Positions 22,209 to 34,664 of a stretch of DNA of 64,000 nucleotides are shown in pieces. Positions within the stretch are counted from its first letter, which is position 1. Every line of letters starts with the position of its first letter. The notes under the pieces are model-generated. The model worked only from the letters and a program-made list of their open reading frames with translations. It was not told the DNA's origin and made no database searches. Source of the DNA: Prosapia bicincta (lineage: Eukaryota > Arthropoda > Insecta > Hemiptera > Cercopidae); NCBI GenBank assembly GCA_036971475.1, contig JBAIZL010000001.1, positions 73,524,771 to 73,588,770 on the forward strand, read 5' to 3'. Made by a program: the position numbers and the translations under genes.

Positions 22209-22292
22209 TAGTATGGAGTAGCATACAAGGTATAGTACTTTTAATCCCTTAAAGATTTACTATATGAAATTATAGGGAAAAAGGTCAGAGAT

Positions 22293-24370
22293 GACGGTCC
22301 GGTAGAAGACTACCTGGAAGGATATGACTGCCGCTTAGAAGGAAATGACTATCCAGTAGAAGACTGCCTAGAAGGAAATGACTGTCCGGTAGAAGGCTGC
22401 TTAGAAGGAAATGACTGTCCAGTAGAAGGCTGCTTAAAAGGAAATGACTGTCCGGTAGAAGACTGCTTAGAAGGAAATGACTGTCCAGTAGAAAGGTGCT
22501 TAGAAGGAAATGACTGTCCGGTAGAAGACTACCTGGAAGGTTATGACTGCCGCTTAGAAGGCTGCTTAGACTGTCTGGTAGAAGAATGCTTGGAAGGATA
22601 TGACTGTCCGGTAGAAGAATGCATAAAAGGAAATGACTGTCCAGTAGAAGACTGCCTAGAAGGAAATGACTGTCCGGTAGAAGGCTGCTTAGAAGGAAAT
22701 GACTGTCCAGTAGAAGGCTGCTTAGAAGGAAATGACTGTCCGGTAGAAGACTGCTTAGAAGGAAATGACTGTCCAGTAGAAAGCTGCTTAGAAGGAAATG
22801 ACTGTCCGGTAGAAGACTACCTGGAAGTTTATGACTGCCGCTTAGAAGGAAATGACTGTCCGGTAGAAGACTACCTGGAAGTTTATGACTGCCGCTTAGA
22901 AGGAAATGACTTTCTGGTAGAAAGCTGCCTAAAAAAATGAATGTCCAGTAGAAGAATATTTAAAAGAAAATAACTTTTCTTTTGAAGACTGCCTGGAATG
23001 ATTTGACTGTCTGGTAGAACTCTGCCTACAAGGAAATGACTCTCAGGTAGAAGATTATTTAACAGGAAATAACGGTACGGTAGAAGACTGCCTAGAAGGA
23101 AATGTCTGTCCGGTAGACGGCCGCCTAGAATGAAATGACTGACTGGTAGAAGGCTGCCTAGGAAGAAATGACTGACTTGTAGAAGATTATCTAGAAGGAA
23201 ATGGCTGTTTGGTAAAAGACTGAATAAAAGGACATGAGTCTGGTGGAAGGCTGCCTAGAAGGAAATGACTGTCCGTTAGAAGATTATCTGGAAGGAAGTG
23301 AGTGGCCAGTAAAGCCTGCCTTGAAGGAAATGACTGTTCGGTAGAAGACTGCCTAAAAGGAAATGACTTGTCAGTAGAAGACTGCCTAGAAGGAAATGAC
23401 TGTCCGGTAGAAGAATATTTAACAGGAAATAACTGTCCGTTAGAAGAATGCTTGAAAGGATATGACTGTCCGGCAGAAGGCTGACTAAAAGGAAATGACT
23501 GTCCAGTTGAAACATATTTAACAGGAAATAACTGTCCGATAGGAGAACGCTTGGAAGGATATGGCTGTCCGGTAGAAGGCTGCCTAAAAGGAAATGACTG
23601 TCCAGTAGAAGACTGCCTAGAAGGAAATGACTGTCCAGTAGAAGACTACCTGGAAGGTTATGACTGCCGCTTAGAAGGCTGCTTAGAAGGAAATGATTGT
23701 CTAGTAGAAAGCTGTCTAAAAAATGAATGTCCAGTGGAAGAATATTTAAAAGAAAATAACTTTTCTGTAGAAGACTGCCTGGAAGGATATGACTGTCTGG
23801 TATAAGACTGCCTACAAGGAAATGACTCTCAGGTAGAAGATTTTTTAACAGGAAATAACGGTACCGTAGAAGACTGCCTAGAAGGTAATGACTGTCCGGT
23901 AGAAGACTACCTGGAAGGTTATGACTGCCGCTTAGAAGGCTGCTTAGAAGGAAATGACTATTTGGTAGAAAGCTGCCTAAAAAATGAATGTCCAGTGGAA
24001 GAATATTTAAAAGAAAATAACTTTTCTGTAGAAGACTGCCTGGAAGGATATGACTGTCTGGTATAAGACTGCCTACAAGGAAATGACTCTCAGGTTGAAG
24101 ATTATTTAATAGGAAATAACGGTACGGTAGAAGACTGCCTGGAAGGATATGACTGTCCGGTAGAAGACTGCCTAAAGGGAAATGACTGTCCAGTAGAAGA
24201 CTGCCTAGAACGAAATGACTGTCTGGTATTAGACTGCCTAGAAGGAAATGAATGTCTGGTAGAAGGCAGCCTACAAGGAAACGGCTGTCCGATAGAAGGT
24301 TGCCTAGAAGGAGATGACTGACTGGGAGGATATGACCTCTTGAGAGGAGATGACTGCGCAGCCGGAGATT
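22293..24370. repeat. 33-bp minisatellite, right array of block A, with higher-order units
   Basis: Degenerate 33-bp units (GAAGGAAATGACTGTCC and GTAGAAGACTGCC cores). On the plus strand the unit reads as VEDCLEGNDCP, and open runs occur, for example at 22,590-22,940. Higher-order repeats are present: a series of about eight units, 261 bp, recurs at 23,641 and 23,902, and a related series is near 22,860. Stops are frequent, so coding is not supported. The array separates L from R. Confidence 0.93.
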
Positions 24371-26083
24371 TCTTAAAACGAGTTGACTGATTTATAGTAA
24401 AGGTTTTCCTTGCAAATAAACTACACCCTCTGCCTATAGGGTACATAGAAGATGAAAGCTTCTTTATTTAATCCAACCTTGTGGTCAAATTTCTAAAATG
24501 GTGATAAGAATCGAGCAATCCCATGTCTTAAAATAGTAAACATGGAATTAGAAATGTTAATTGTTTATTGTCCTCTTTCTTACTTATAAAATATATTTTA
24601 TCTTTAAAAATCAGAAAAAAAATCAACAAATCTCTAAACAGATCTTTCTTTTTGCTCCTTTACCAGAGTTTATATCACTCCGAAAATACGCAGACGTCGG
24701 TTAAATTTTATTAATATATTAGACATTAAATACGTTCGGGTCAACTTGGCAGAGTCTGTGGGTTTAAGTAGCTTACTTATTGCCGGCTATTCTGTGGAAG
24801 GCATTATTATAATACGGTCCTCGGTTTATATACTTCCGGAAGTAAAATCCCAGAGATACGGTCGAGTCCTAAATCCCGCTAATATTTTACGGGATTAAAG
24901 CTTCGTTATGGGGACTAGTGCGAACGTTATGGCGAACGTTTTCACCATTGTACAACGTTTAATTTAAAGTCAATATTACTTGAACAGTGTTTATATCTTT
25001 TCTCTGTGTTAAGAATAATGTACTTGGGTTTACTGTTTTATTCAAAGTATGTATAATATAAATTTAGGAATGTGTAAATGCAGTTACTTCTTACTTTTTT
25101 CTACTTCTTATTGGTTATAATATTAATAACATACAAAGAACGAATCTATTTTACCGCATTAGTTTGGATTTTCAGAAAACATTTAAGATTTGTTTTCCTT
25201 TTAAACCGAAATCCTGTTACCGAGGATGTAGTCAGGATTGAATTTTTGGTTTGTCAACGGAGTAGTTTGGGAATCTGAAATTGTCCTCAGTAAAATGGGA
25301 TACTGTCATCATTTTCGGCATTCAGAGAAAATTTTGAAAGAAATATAGGTTAATTTCTTTAAAATTAGTAATTGTTGTTAACAATAATATCTGTACAAAA
25401 ATGCTAGCGAGTTGTTATTGTAGGACGTTTATAAAATAATCAAGGAGGACATGCTCTCTGGGTTCATCCCAGTCTGGAACAAGTGGTTTAGTTTATTCGT
25501 TGTTTGTACAGAACTTGTACGGAATGTGCTAGACGTTACAGAATGAAATACGTCGAGAACAGATAAGATCCGGTCAAGTATGTTGGCCATCTCGTTTACA
25601 GAGTGTTCCGAAGGTCATATGGAACGAGACCAAATTCTGCTGACGCAGAACAAGCCATAACCAAATAGATGCACAGATTGTAAAAGAAATGAATTTGTCG
25701 GGGTCTATTGAAAATAAAGTGAAATGAAATTGAAATGGGAAAAACTATTTAATAGGTAAACTGTCAATTGGTTGAATTACCCAAGGGATTGATAGGCAAT
25801 GGCTTTTACTCAGAGTCCAACTGATTTTTGTTATCGGCTTCAGGAAGAGGGATGGGGGTGGTCTTTTCAATTATATGACTGCATGGTTCAAAATATTTTC
25901 TATGGAATTTAGAACACTAATTATTGCCACATACATACATATTGCTTTGTACATAAAATAAATATCTAATAAACCAGTTAAGACTATATAAATAAATCAA
26001 CAAGTTTCCTTATCTTATCAGTTACTGCCAGACGTTCACCGTACTTTGACCATCAGTGTCCTGTTAGTGCTTCAGTATTGATC
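24371..26083. other. Left part of R, no gene seen
   Basis: Colinear with 56,831-58,531. A 66-codon frame at 25,078-25,278 has a hydrophobic N-terminus and stays open in both blocks, but about 16 differences in 201 bp, mostly changing amino acids, argue against a conserved protein. Confidence 0.6.
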
Positions 26084-26968
26084 ATGTCACTGATACGTTT
26101 AGTTCGTGAGATAGATATTAAGGGAAAAGCAGTAAGTTATTTTCGTAATAAAGGAATACTACATAACACGCGTAATTGTGATGACGGACACGAAATGTCG
26201 CCAAGTTTGACAAATGCTCATGATCGGAGGCGGTGTAACAGAAAAGTTTGCCGCGTTTCAGTTGGCCTGAGGAAAGGTACGTGGCTCGAAGCAAGTAAAC
26301 TTCCTTTTGAAACTATTATTTTGTTCATATACTCCTGGTCAAAAGAGTACACTACCACTAAGTTTTGTGCGGAAGAATTAGGTATGAGTACAGGTTCAAT
26401 AACCGATTGGAAAAATTATTTAAGAGAAGTGTGTGCACATTCCATTCTTAATTATAAAACGAAAATTGGCGGTGTAAATAAAACTGTCGAAATTGACGAG
26501 TCGTGTTTTTCGAAAACAAAAAATCATGTTGGCCGACTTTAACCTCAACAATGGGTGTTTGGTCGGATCTGTAGGGAGGGTAACAAGTACTTCCTGTATG
26601 CTGTACCAAACATATCAGCTGAAATGCTACTTACAACTATAAAATAATGTATTGAGCCGGGAACTACTATCATTTCAGATATTTGGAACTCTTACAGTGG
26701 CATAACAAGTATACCTGACATGAAGTATATCCATCTTACAGTTAATCATTCTGAAAACTTTGTTGACCCCATAAGCGGAGCTCATACCCAAAGAATAGAA
26801 TCATTGTGGTCATCTGCCAAAAGGCGTAACCGTAAAGAGTGTGGAACCAGTAGAAACGTAATCGAATGTTACTTGTGCGAGTTTCTTTGGCGAAAATATA
26901 ACCACGGAAATGATCTCTTCGAACAAATTATCGAGGATATTAAAGTATTTTGGCTACCAGAAGCCTGA
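26084..26968 (+). pseudogene. Merlin transposase relic, block A
   Basis: About 294 codons in a single frame resemble Merlin transposases (IS1595/ISXO2-like DDE enzymes), which cut and paste DNA and usually have about 300 residues. Visible landmarks are GLRKGTWLEASKLPFETI, then the first catalytic Asp in EIDESCFSK, the second in TTIISDIWNSY, HLTVNHSENFVDPISGAHT, and the catalytic Glu in RIESLWSSAKRR. Stops interrupt the frame at 26,540-26,542 and 26,645-26,647, and there is no frameshift. Neither stop is shared with the block B copy. An ATG at 26,084 is a plausible start. I could not locate terminal inverted repeats or target duplications. Confidence 0.88.
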
Positions 26969-29900
26969 ATATCATATCAATGTTTAATTTTATTAAATTC
27001 AAGAAATAAATTTGTGTGCTAAATGTTCTTTGTTTATGTATTTTGAGAAATAAAGTATATTACTATTTTTTTGTCTAAAACCTGTCTAAAACCTTTCATT
27101 TTATGGATAATGTTATCATTTGAGGTAAGAAAAAAAGCTTTTATATTACTATGTTTTAATAGAAAATATTTTGCGCTATGCGGTCGTATAATAGAAAAGA
27201 CCCGGATGGGGTATTGTAGAGGCATTTATCCACGTTTTAACCTACATTTACTTCGTCTGTATAAAATTGACTGGTCGAACCTGGTTTCCCCAAGGATAGA
27301 CATTCAATTAGCTGTTGTGCGGAAGAGTGTAGAAGAAGGAAAGGTGGTGAAAACAATAATGGTTGGAAGAAGTACCAATCTTTCGATTTTAAATCCATGT
27401 CAAAAAACACAAACATAATTATGGAAAAATTTCCAATATAGAGCATATAACACACGTGATTCCCGCTCTGGTAATAGGGGTGCTCATAGGCAGGTGACAG
27501 TATGCAAGAGTCTTGCGACTTTGCTGTAAGGCCTAAACTCGTCTTCTAAACGTACTTACCGCCCATCGGACGAGTGGAAATTAAAACAGACCACTTTACA
27601 AAACTAGTCGAGACCATTAGGGCGTAAATAGTTTGTTGTTTACTATACTTGTACTTGACTACGAAACTATAGATTATAGGTTCGATTCCCAATAGTGCCA
27701 AAGAATTTTATGTTTATTTTCAGGTCTCAGGTCGACTCAACCAATTGCAATAATAGCCTACGGCAAACCTAGGTTGATAATGCTCAGTGGAAGTGTAGTG
27801 TTGGTAGCATTGCCTCTCTTTAGCACCGTATAACTCAGGTAAAGCCTGCTTCTACTAGATCATGTGCCACGCCATAATAAGGTGTTATTATTACAAATAT
27901 TGTTAATATATGCTTCCATTTAAAGCCCGACAAACTGAATGTTTTGATGAATGTTTTGTTGAATAAAAATTATTTTGAAATGTATTTTAGAAATCACAGT
28001 AGGGAGATAGTGAAAATTATTTTCTGCCCACTCGTAAAGCGTTGCCTAAGACATATAGTCTGAGCACAATAGAATATTTTATTACTGTGCGTTATTGTGA
28101 GTCGAGCTCATTTTATGACGTCAGTTTATAATGGCGTTCTTTATCGTTACCGTTTCCCGGTCCCGTTTTCCTCCCAGCGTCCTTGAGCAAAGTTGTAAGC
28201 ACTACGCGATATTAATACTCTATTATATCATTGGATATCGATGTTTGCTTTCTGAGGAATTTTTTGAGTAACTCAGTAATTTATTGTTTGATGTAATCAA
28301 TTTACAAATGTAGAGTTTAAAATGGAGTTTAAGTTTGTATGTATGTATGCACTTGTGTATTTAACTACTGAAACATTGTTTTCAAGAATTAATTTATCAC
28401 TCACAGTGTAAGAAACCAAAACAAGAATCTTGGTAATTTGCGAGTCAACGTTTTAGGTCTATGTTATACTTTTCAATATTTGAAGACACATACACACTTT
28501 CTCCCCAGAATTTTGTACTAGTTATTTTATAAAACATGCCACGATAGTATGTACTAATAAAATATAATAGTTTATACCTAATCTTTTTAAGTTCAGTTGT
28601 GAAGTGCTCTTGTATTTAAAAATATAAGAAGGCCGTCATTGGTCTCTCCCTCTACTTCGTGTGGCATCTGACCCACATAACGGCACCATGGTTGTTACAC
28701 GAGCATTTTTGTTTATAGATATAATATAAATATCCTAACGATTTGTGAGCAATAAGGTTTGATAACATAGTTCAAGAAGGACATATGCAAGATGTCATGT
28801 CATTCCTGCTTCTGGATCGTAAGGATTTCCTACTTTTTACCTAAATATGACAGATTTATACTTATGTTATTTCCTTGATATGCTATAGAAAATGTATTGC
28901 ATCTTTACTCCTTTCTATTCTTGGATTTTACATTTCAAACTGAAGATGAATACTATAGAAAAAGACGCCGCTATTGACACATTCAGCTGCTAGAATACAT
29001 TAAGCAAAACTTTGCATATGTACCTTTTGCTTTATTATAACAATTTGCTATGATTGTCTAAATAAGGCTCCCCTGGAGTTTAAAACGGGACACATCTCCA
29101 GTTGCAATTAGTTGCTGATAGAGCGAGGGGCGTGAAGGATCATTAGTGTTGCATAGGGGCCACATAATAGGAGCAATGCATTAGTGTTTGTTAATGGGTT
29201 AGTGTTTATAATGTGTGAGTCTAATCGCTTCAATTTGTAGCGTATAACCTGTTCGTATTATTCAGTAATAACCACATATTTAAACAAACTCTTTTTTTGT
29301 TTTCTGCAATGTTCCTGTTGGAAATGTATGAATTCTCTTATATATGAGTTTTAATTCACTTAAAACTCAGCCAATAAAATAAAATATAGTAGGAAATATT
29401 ATTAATATTTTCTACTATTGACACACGGGAGCAGCACTTAGCAAAACTGTTTGGTTACTATCATGTTATCGCCTAAACTTCCGTACCTCGGAAGGTACAC
29501 GACGTTACGTAGTGACAAGACGAAAGCCTGCAGTGCTGAGGTTAAGTCAGAAAGAAAATCCCGTTGTATCAGTGCAGGTACATACTACAGTATTATGAAG
29601 TTTATAAACCTACAAAAACACGAAACAAGACCATAAGTGAACAAACAAAACAAATGCACTCTTTAACCACATAACAAAACATCTGCGTCAAAACCTCCAC
29701 AGTTTAGTTCAACAACGCCTCCTAGTGGCTAACTAAAACACCGTTGAAAATAACTAAGTGATCTTATTAATTAATGTTGAAAAGGTTATGATTCTTTCTT
29801 AAAATTTACATTAATTATTTGTTTGTCAAGTCATTATTTTAGTAGTAAATTGTATGGTTTGATCTACAAGATCATATTTTGACTTTTTGTGTATATTTTA

Positions 29901-31409
29901 AAATTTAATTTTGTCAAGTGAAAATATATGTTTTAACTGCTTGGTTTCAACAGGGGAAATACATATTTTGTAAATCCGAAACTGTTTTTATTCAACTCAT
30001 CCCATTCTCACTGTGTTAGCGTTTAAGTGTAAACATAATTACTTCCAGTTCGCTGACCAGAGCAGTTATATTCGTTCTCATTTCCGCTCCCTTTGGTATT
30101 CCTTCAGCAGTAATTAAGTGACATGAAAGCACAGTACTTTCAGCTTGATATTGTTTCTCGGCTACTGGCCTTACATGTTGCACAGGCAGTTTTAAAAAAA
30201 GCATTTTGACATGTTTTACATTGCTTACGTGATTAGATATATTTCAATTTGCTTTATTGTGTGAGAAGCATATAATAACAATATGCGTTAACGTATCTAA
30301 TCAGCTGTTAACTGCAGCAGGCCTAGAACACGGTGTTGGGATCGAAATTACAGATATAATTCCAGGTCACGTGCGACAGAGTTTTAACCTCCCGGATTCA
30401 CACTGAATATCGTAAAGAAATCTTACTGATGTACATAAATCCTATAATAAGCAATACGATTTATCGATTGTCATGACATTTATCACTTACTTATCAATTT
30501 ACTTTGCATAAACCGTAATTTACTGAATATTCTCAGCAGACGCTTTTCACAATAGATCCGTGCATTGCTCAGTTCTTCTGGTCACGGATAGGACCGGCTC
30601 CTATTAAGTTGTGTTGTGTTGGTATGAGTCTGTGGTGGATTATTGTTCATAGAGTAGTTGTTAATTTTGTGGTAATTACAGTATTTGATTATGAGTGTGT
30701 TTTGTCATTTAAGGAGAAGAAGAAGAACCTCAAGACGAACAACACACACACTGCAAGTTTTATTAATAAAATACCTGTTGTGATATCTCGTTGGATTATT
30801 TGTAGTAAGAACGTTTAGTTTTAAAGACAATTGTTTTGTTTTAAAGGTATATTAGGGTTTCACCTCCTGTATAGTTTTTATGAATACAAATGTTACTTAG
30901 AAATACATTTCGATAGATATAATCTTTAATAAATAACTTTAAAAAATACACACAAAGTAACTTTAAAAACAAAACTTAAATCCAGGTGTTCAATTTTTTA
31001 TTTTCAACAGAGTTATATTACGAATAAGTGCAAGGTAATCGGTTGTGATAGATTTGGCTGAACAAAGCCAAAACATAAATTGTGTAAAGTGAGCTAACCG
31101 GTTACAGAAGTGAAAGAGTAGGCTCCATTTTTCGCGAAAGTATTACCTTAGAAAACGTACTGTTCCTGCATCCACCCTAACTGGACACTTTGTTTCTTTG
31201 TAAAGTAGCCATATAATAAAAACAGCCTCACATTCAAATTTTTAAAAAAATATTGTACTCCCGAGGTTTCGATATTACAAATACATTAAAGTAAGAATGC
31301 CTGTATGACGTCGTATGTTGAACAGCATCGTTAATTAGACATTGTTTGATTTGAAACTCCTAACATTCTCTTCATTCCTTTAATAAATATTTGTGTACAC
31401 TTAAGTATA
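26969..31409. other. Right part of R, no gene recognised
   Basis: Non-coding sequence colinear with 59,417-63,638. Small frames kept in both blocks include a plus-strand one near 27,211-27,418 and a minus-strand one at 30,016-30,204 (62 codons, three amino-acid changes from five nucleotide differences). Neither is recognised. A full CRE core, TGACGTCA, occurs at about 28,116. Confidence 0.55.
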
Positions 31410-31578
31410 TTTTTCTGCCTTCCTAACTTTACAATATTTTCCTCGGTTGACGAGTTTTAGAATGACTTCATTTCCACAACTCTCATTAATAAGGATTACA
31501 AATTAGGCTTTGAAAATGAGGTCATTCCGATACGCGTCCACAAATGAAAATATTGTAAAGATAGGAAATGCAGAAAAA
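31410..31578. mobile_element. MITE-like imperfect palindrome
   Basis: The ends TTTTTCTGCCTTCCTAAC and the complement of the right end pair with a few mismatches, and the pairing continues inward through CTTTACAATATTTTC and GAATGACTTCATTT. The whole is about 169 bp. The same structure is in block B at 63,639-63,806. A short flanking repeat TGTATA/AGTATA is possible but not clear. Confidence 0.6.
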
Positions 31579-33029
31579 TGTATAGTTGTATATACATATA
31601 TGTATATATCAAATGTATAGTTCCGTTTACGAAGCTATATTAATTCATTGCAGCTGTGAGTATCCATGATCGTGATAAGAGCTGCAATCACTCCCTGTCA
31701 CGTCATCCCCAAGGGTTTGCTACTGAACCCCAACGCAAGAAAAACATAGTCTCACTTTAGAAATATCATTCCCAAGTCGCCGAGTAATAAAAACAACCGA
31801 CTTGTGGCTTGTATATACACACCAAGTACAAGAATAACAATTGGTACGGCTGGCTAGGCGCGGGTAAATATTGCTCACTCGCTGTAAATAAATACGGCTG
31901 TAAACCGAGATGATTGTAACAACTAAGTGGAAACATTGTCGCAACCTCGTCACGTACAACGTCGCGGGGCGATATTTTGTCGAGTGTAATCAGGTATATC
32001 CGCTCTCTTTATGTCTGTTACTCTGTCCGTAACTATCGCAGAGATACGTTAATTAAAAACGTTTTAATTAGTGTATAAATAAGTCCTTATATAGGTAAAT
32101 AATATTTCAAGTAAATATTACTTGACAAACGTTTTAAATTATTATTCTGAATAAAATGATTAGACGTTGCTTCTGTCCTGCATCTGTTACAGTCTCACTG
32201 CACAATTTACAATATTTATAATCCAAGAGATGTTTGTTTGCGTAAAACTTTTCCCTCATGGAATTTGAAATAATGGTTTCGTTTTTTCGAACAGAAACTT
32301 TGTTACTTATTTTAAATATATAACTAAAACTAAAGTCATGGAATTCTATAACCTGAAGGGTTTTTACAAATCTGTAATTAAATTTCTTTTTTTCTAAAAG
32401 TCGCCACTTATGAAAGATTACTGTACCCCGATACCTTTGAACTCCATTTCTGTTTGGAAATAGATGATCGTAGTTCCTACATTTTATCATCCCATCTGGT
32501 AATTTGTTAACCTTTTAATGATATCTGCAACCACACATGTTAATTTAAGCTTTTGTTCTCAAATTGTAACTAGATTATATGTCCATTTTCTGTCTTTTAT
32601 CTTCGTATAGATCTTTTTACCATTTTTATACTTTATGTCTTAAGGTCGTCCAAGTTTCCGGTTTGTGTGTTTTATTTTCGCCTCGTCTATTCTATCCTTC
32701 TTACTGCTCTAGGAATAGTGTGTTTACGTTTATTGTCTTTTCATCATCATCTTGTCCATCTTGGATTTCAATCCGCCTTATTCAAATTTCTTTTATGTTA
32801 CTCCAGTTTCCATTACATACTCATCAAACTCACATAGACCATCGTAATTTTCATTTCTTTGCTTTTTCATCTTCATCTATGCCAAAAACATCCCAGTGTA
32901 TATCTACCTTTCCCTGCAATATGTCCAGTTCACTTATTCTAAATATCACTTTTTGTACTCATACTACGTACCACCTTTCAAGAACCACCCACTGGAGATG
33001 CTCGGGAACAATGAATGTAAAAAATGTGA
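31579..33029. other. Inter-block spacer, no gene recognised
   Basis: The sequence matches the end of block B up to about 31,773, beyond which no counterpart is visible. Open frames of 118 codons (32,134-32,490, minus) and 158 codons (32,579-33,055, plus) have no recognisable domain; the second is rich in Ser, Phe and Leu and is probably chance. Confidence 0.5.
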
Positions 33030-34385
33030 CATCCATTAGTAAGAAATGTTTTTGAATGCATTGCGTGAAGTATTTTGATTGGTCTGATTACGTCACACTA
33101 TGTACTCACTTATGCATTGAATACGCTTTCATCAGAATTTGTTGATGTCCTGCAATATGATGGAAGGCCCTTATTGGTGTAAAGCACTAAGCTGCAACCT
33201 TTGTACTCTTTTCCCATCAATTCCACAGGATTAGCTTAGTAGAACATACCACTGCTGAATCCAAGTGCTGCAGAACCAGCTGATGCTGAATCTTCTAAAA
33301 CCTTCAGCTGTACATACCTGACAAACCGTTTTCCTCTTGCAACTCCTAATGTAGGACACTAACAGAAGTTATACCTGTGGTATCCTTTGTGATATCCTAG
33401 TAAAAATTCTTCATTAGGATATGCGGTCCTAAAATCCGATCCCTTTAGGTCTTATATTCCGACATTACTCCCGGCGGGGAGTGCGGCAATTGTAATCTTT
33501 ACCCCAGATTGTGGACTCAAACTTAATACTAATACACAGAAATGTGGTGTTGTAATTTCTAATTTTATTACAAAATATCGGGAACTATTTGTTTTAAATT
33601 AATAGGTTAAAACAAAATATCTCCCTTAAGGCGTGACGCTAGTTTTTCACAATTGCATTGTTATCAGTTAGTTGGTTTTTGTCTTGGTGTAGTTAGAATA
33701 GGGTTGGCAAAAATTGTTAGCCTGATACTGGTCTTAGAATGAATCTTTTCAACTCATGTCTAACGTTTCGAGTCCAAACATTTTTGAATTGGCGGACCCT
33801 CAGCAAAGGTCGTTAAATCGTCGCTGCCAAACACCAACCATTGGTATAAATAGATTAAAGCTAAGAGATAATGCTTGCCTGTTATTGGACCTAGAGAAAG
33901 TCATGCCATGTTAGTCTAAGAAATCGATTTGTAATCCTTTTATTTTCGTGGGCATTCGAAAACGATCGTTAAATCGTCGTGAATAGAATTTGTGTCAGGA
34001 ACTGGCTACTGTGTAAACAGTGATTTAAGCATTTAATAGACTGAAAAATATCAAATAAAACATGAAACAGTTGCACATTTTCAGTTGAAAATAACTACAA
34101 AAGTTTACGATACGAATTGGAATTTGTTTTCTATCTTTGTTTTCCTTGAAAGAAGAGTTTTCCTTAAATTAAAGAGCCTTCTGCAGCCGTATGCATTTTA
34201 GAGACCTTATTGTTTTATAATTTTCGTACTGTTTATATTTGTCCATTTTTGTGTTCATTACTCGTCAAAGTGAAATGTTTATTTGATATCGTGGAAAACA
34301 GAAAATGCGCACATATCGACGTCTGTAGATTGATTTAACAACAACAGCCAGCAACAGAGCGATAAGCTACCGTAAATATTGAACA
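33030..34385. repeat. Tandem duplication unit U1
   Basis: This unit begins with CCATTAGTAAGAAATG, contains one exon-like cassette (33,165-33,372), then a segment with TCCCGGCGGGGAGTGC, and ends near GATAAGCTACCGTAAATA. The same order of parts recurs in U2, with clear but older divergence, including many substitutions and short indels. Confidence 0.75.
33165..33372 (-). repeat. Exon-like cassette, copy 1
   Basis: Imperfectly repeated at 34,665 and 34,970. On the minus strand a TTC TGT TAG series is followed by a frame related to the other copies (PTLGVARGKRF). It could be a relic of a short exon or a plain DNA repeat. Confidence 0.4.
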
Positions 34386-34664
34386 ACCACCTTCCATTAG
34401 TAGGAAATAGATTTTTCTATGCATTTTGTGAAGTATATTGATTGCTTCGAATGTACGCACTAATGCATTGAAGACGCATTCATCAGAATTGTTTGATGTC
34501 CTGCAGTATGATTAGCTACGTCATACTCTATTACTATAATTTCCGTTTGAAAGGGGCAACATAGTTTCCAACGAGTTTCAAATTTTGGGATTTCATGATG
34601 CTGTCTACTCTCTACAAATTCAAATAATTCAATATTTTGTATTATTATTAGAAACTCAGAGCGT

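Larger units (their letters stand above)
12577..22248 (+). mobile_element. Mutator-like element with TTAA target duplication, block A
   Basis: The element starts with GGGGATCCGG just after TTAA (12,573-12,576) and ends with AATCCC just before a second TTAA (22,249-22,252). Copy C carries a single TTAA at 43,236-43,239 with matching flanks, so this is an insertion rather than a deletion in C. Without the nested LTR element and one target duplicate (8,028 bp) it is about 1.64 kb. It encodes only the C-terminal part of a Mutator-like transposase. The termini match only in the first few G/C bases, so no long terminal inverted repeat is claimed. A TTAA duplication is usual for piggyBac and Sola3 elements and unusual for Mutator-type enzymes. 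Confidence 0.75.
3181..31773. repeat. Block A of a large duplication
   Basis: Block A is colinear with block B (44,037-64,000). Positions 3181, 11,640, 22,253, 25,078, 30,016 and 31,734 correspond to about 44,040, 52,740, 55,226, 57,527, 62,260 and 63,961. Differences I counted by eye are 5 in about 195 bp at 30,010/62,254 and about 16 in 201 bp at 25,078/57,527, so identity varies along the block. Block A also contains an LTR retrotransposon and a 151-bp tandem duplication that B lacks, and its left minisatellite carries a hAT insertion. The true right end of the homology is not visible because block B runs off the window. Confidence 0.92.

Noticed and set aside
22590..24446. Several open frames on both strands of the minisatellite as genes
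   Set aside because: A stop-free 33-bp unit automatically gives open frames on both strands, and stops and shifts recur between runs and differ between blocks.
25400..27200. Terminal inverted repeats of the Merlin element
   Set aside because: I looked on both sides of the transposase and found no convincing pair or target duplication, and both blocks carry the element so there is no empty site to compare.
27679..27689. Perfect B-box-like GGTTCGATTCC, possible tRNA gene (also 60,131-60,141)
   Set aside because: No convincing A box or paired acceptor and T stems; the sequence upstream differs by a 9-nt indel between blocks.
30016..30204. 62-codon minus-strand frame conserved in both blocks
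   Set aside because: Five nucleotide differences give three amino-acid changes, no family is recognised, and conservation is no higher than in the flanks.
32579..33055. 158-codon plus-strand frame
   Set aside because: Rich in Ser, Phe and Leu, with no domain, overlapping the start of the U1 repeat. It is most likely chance.
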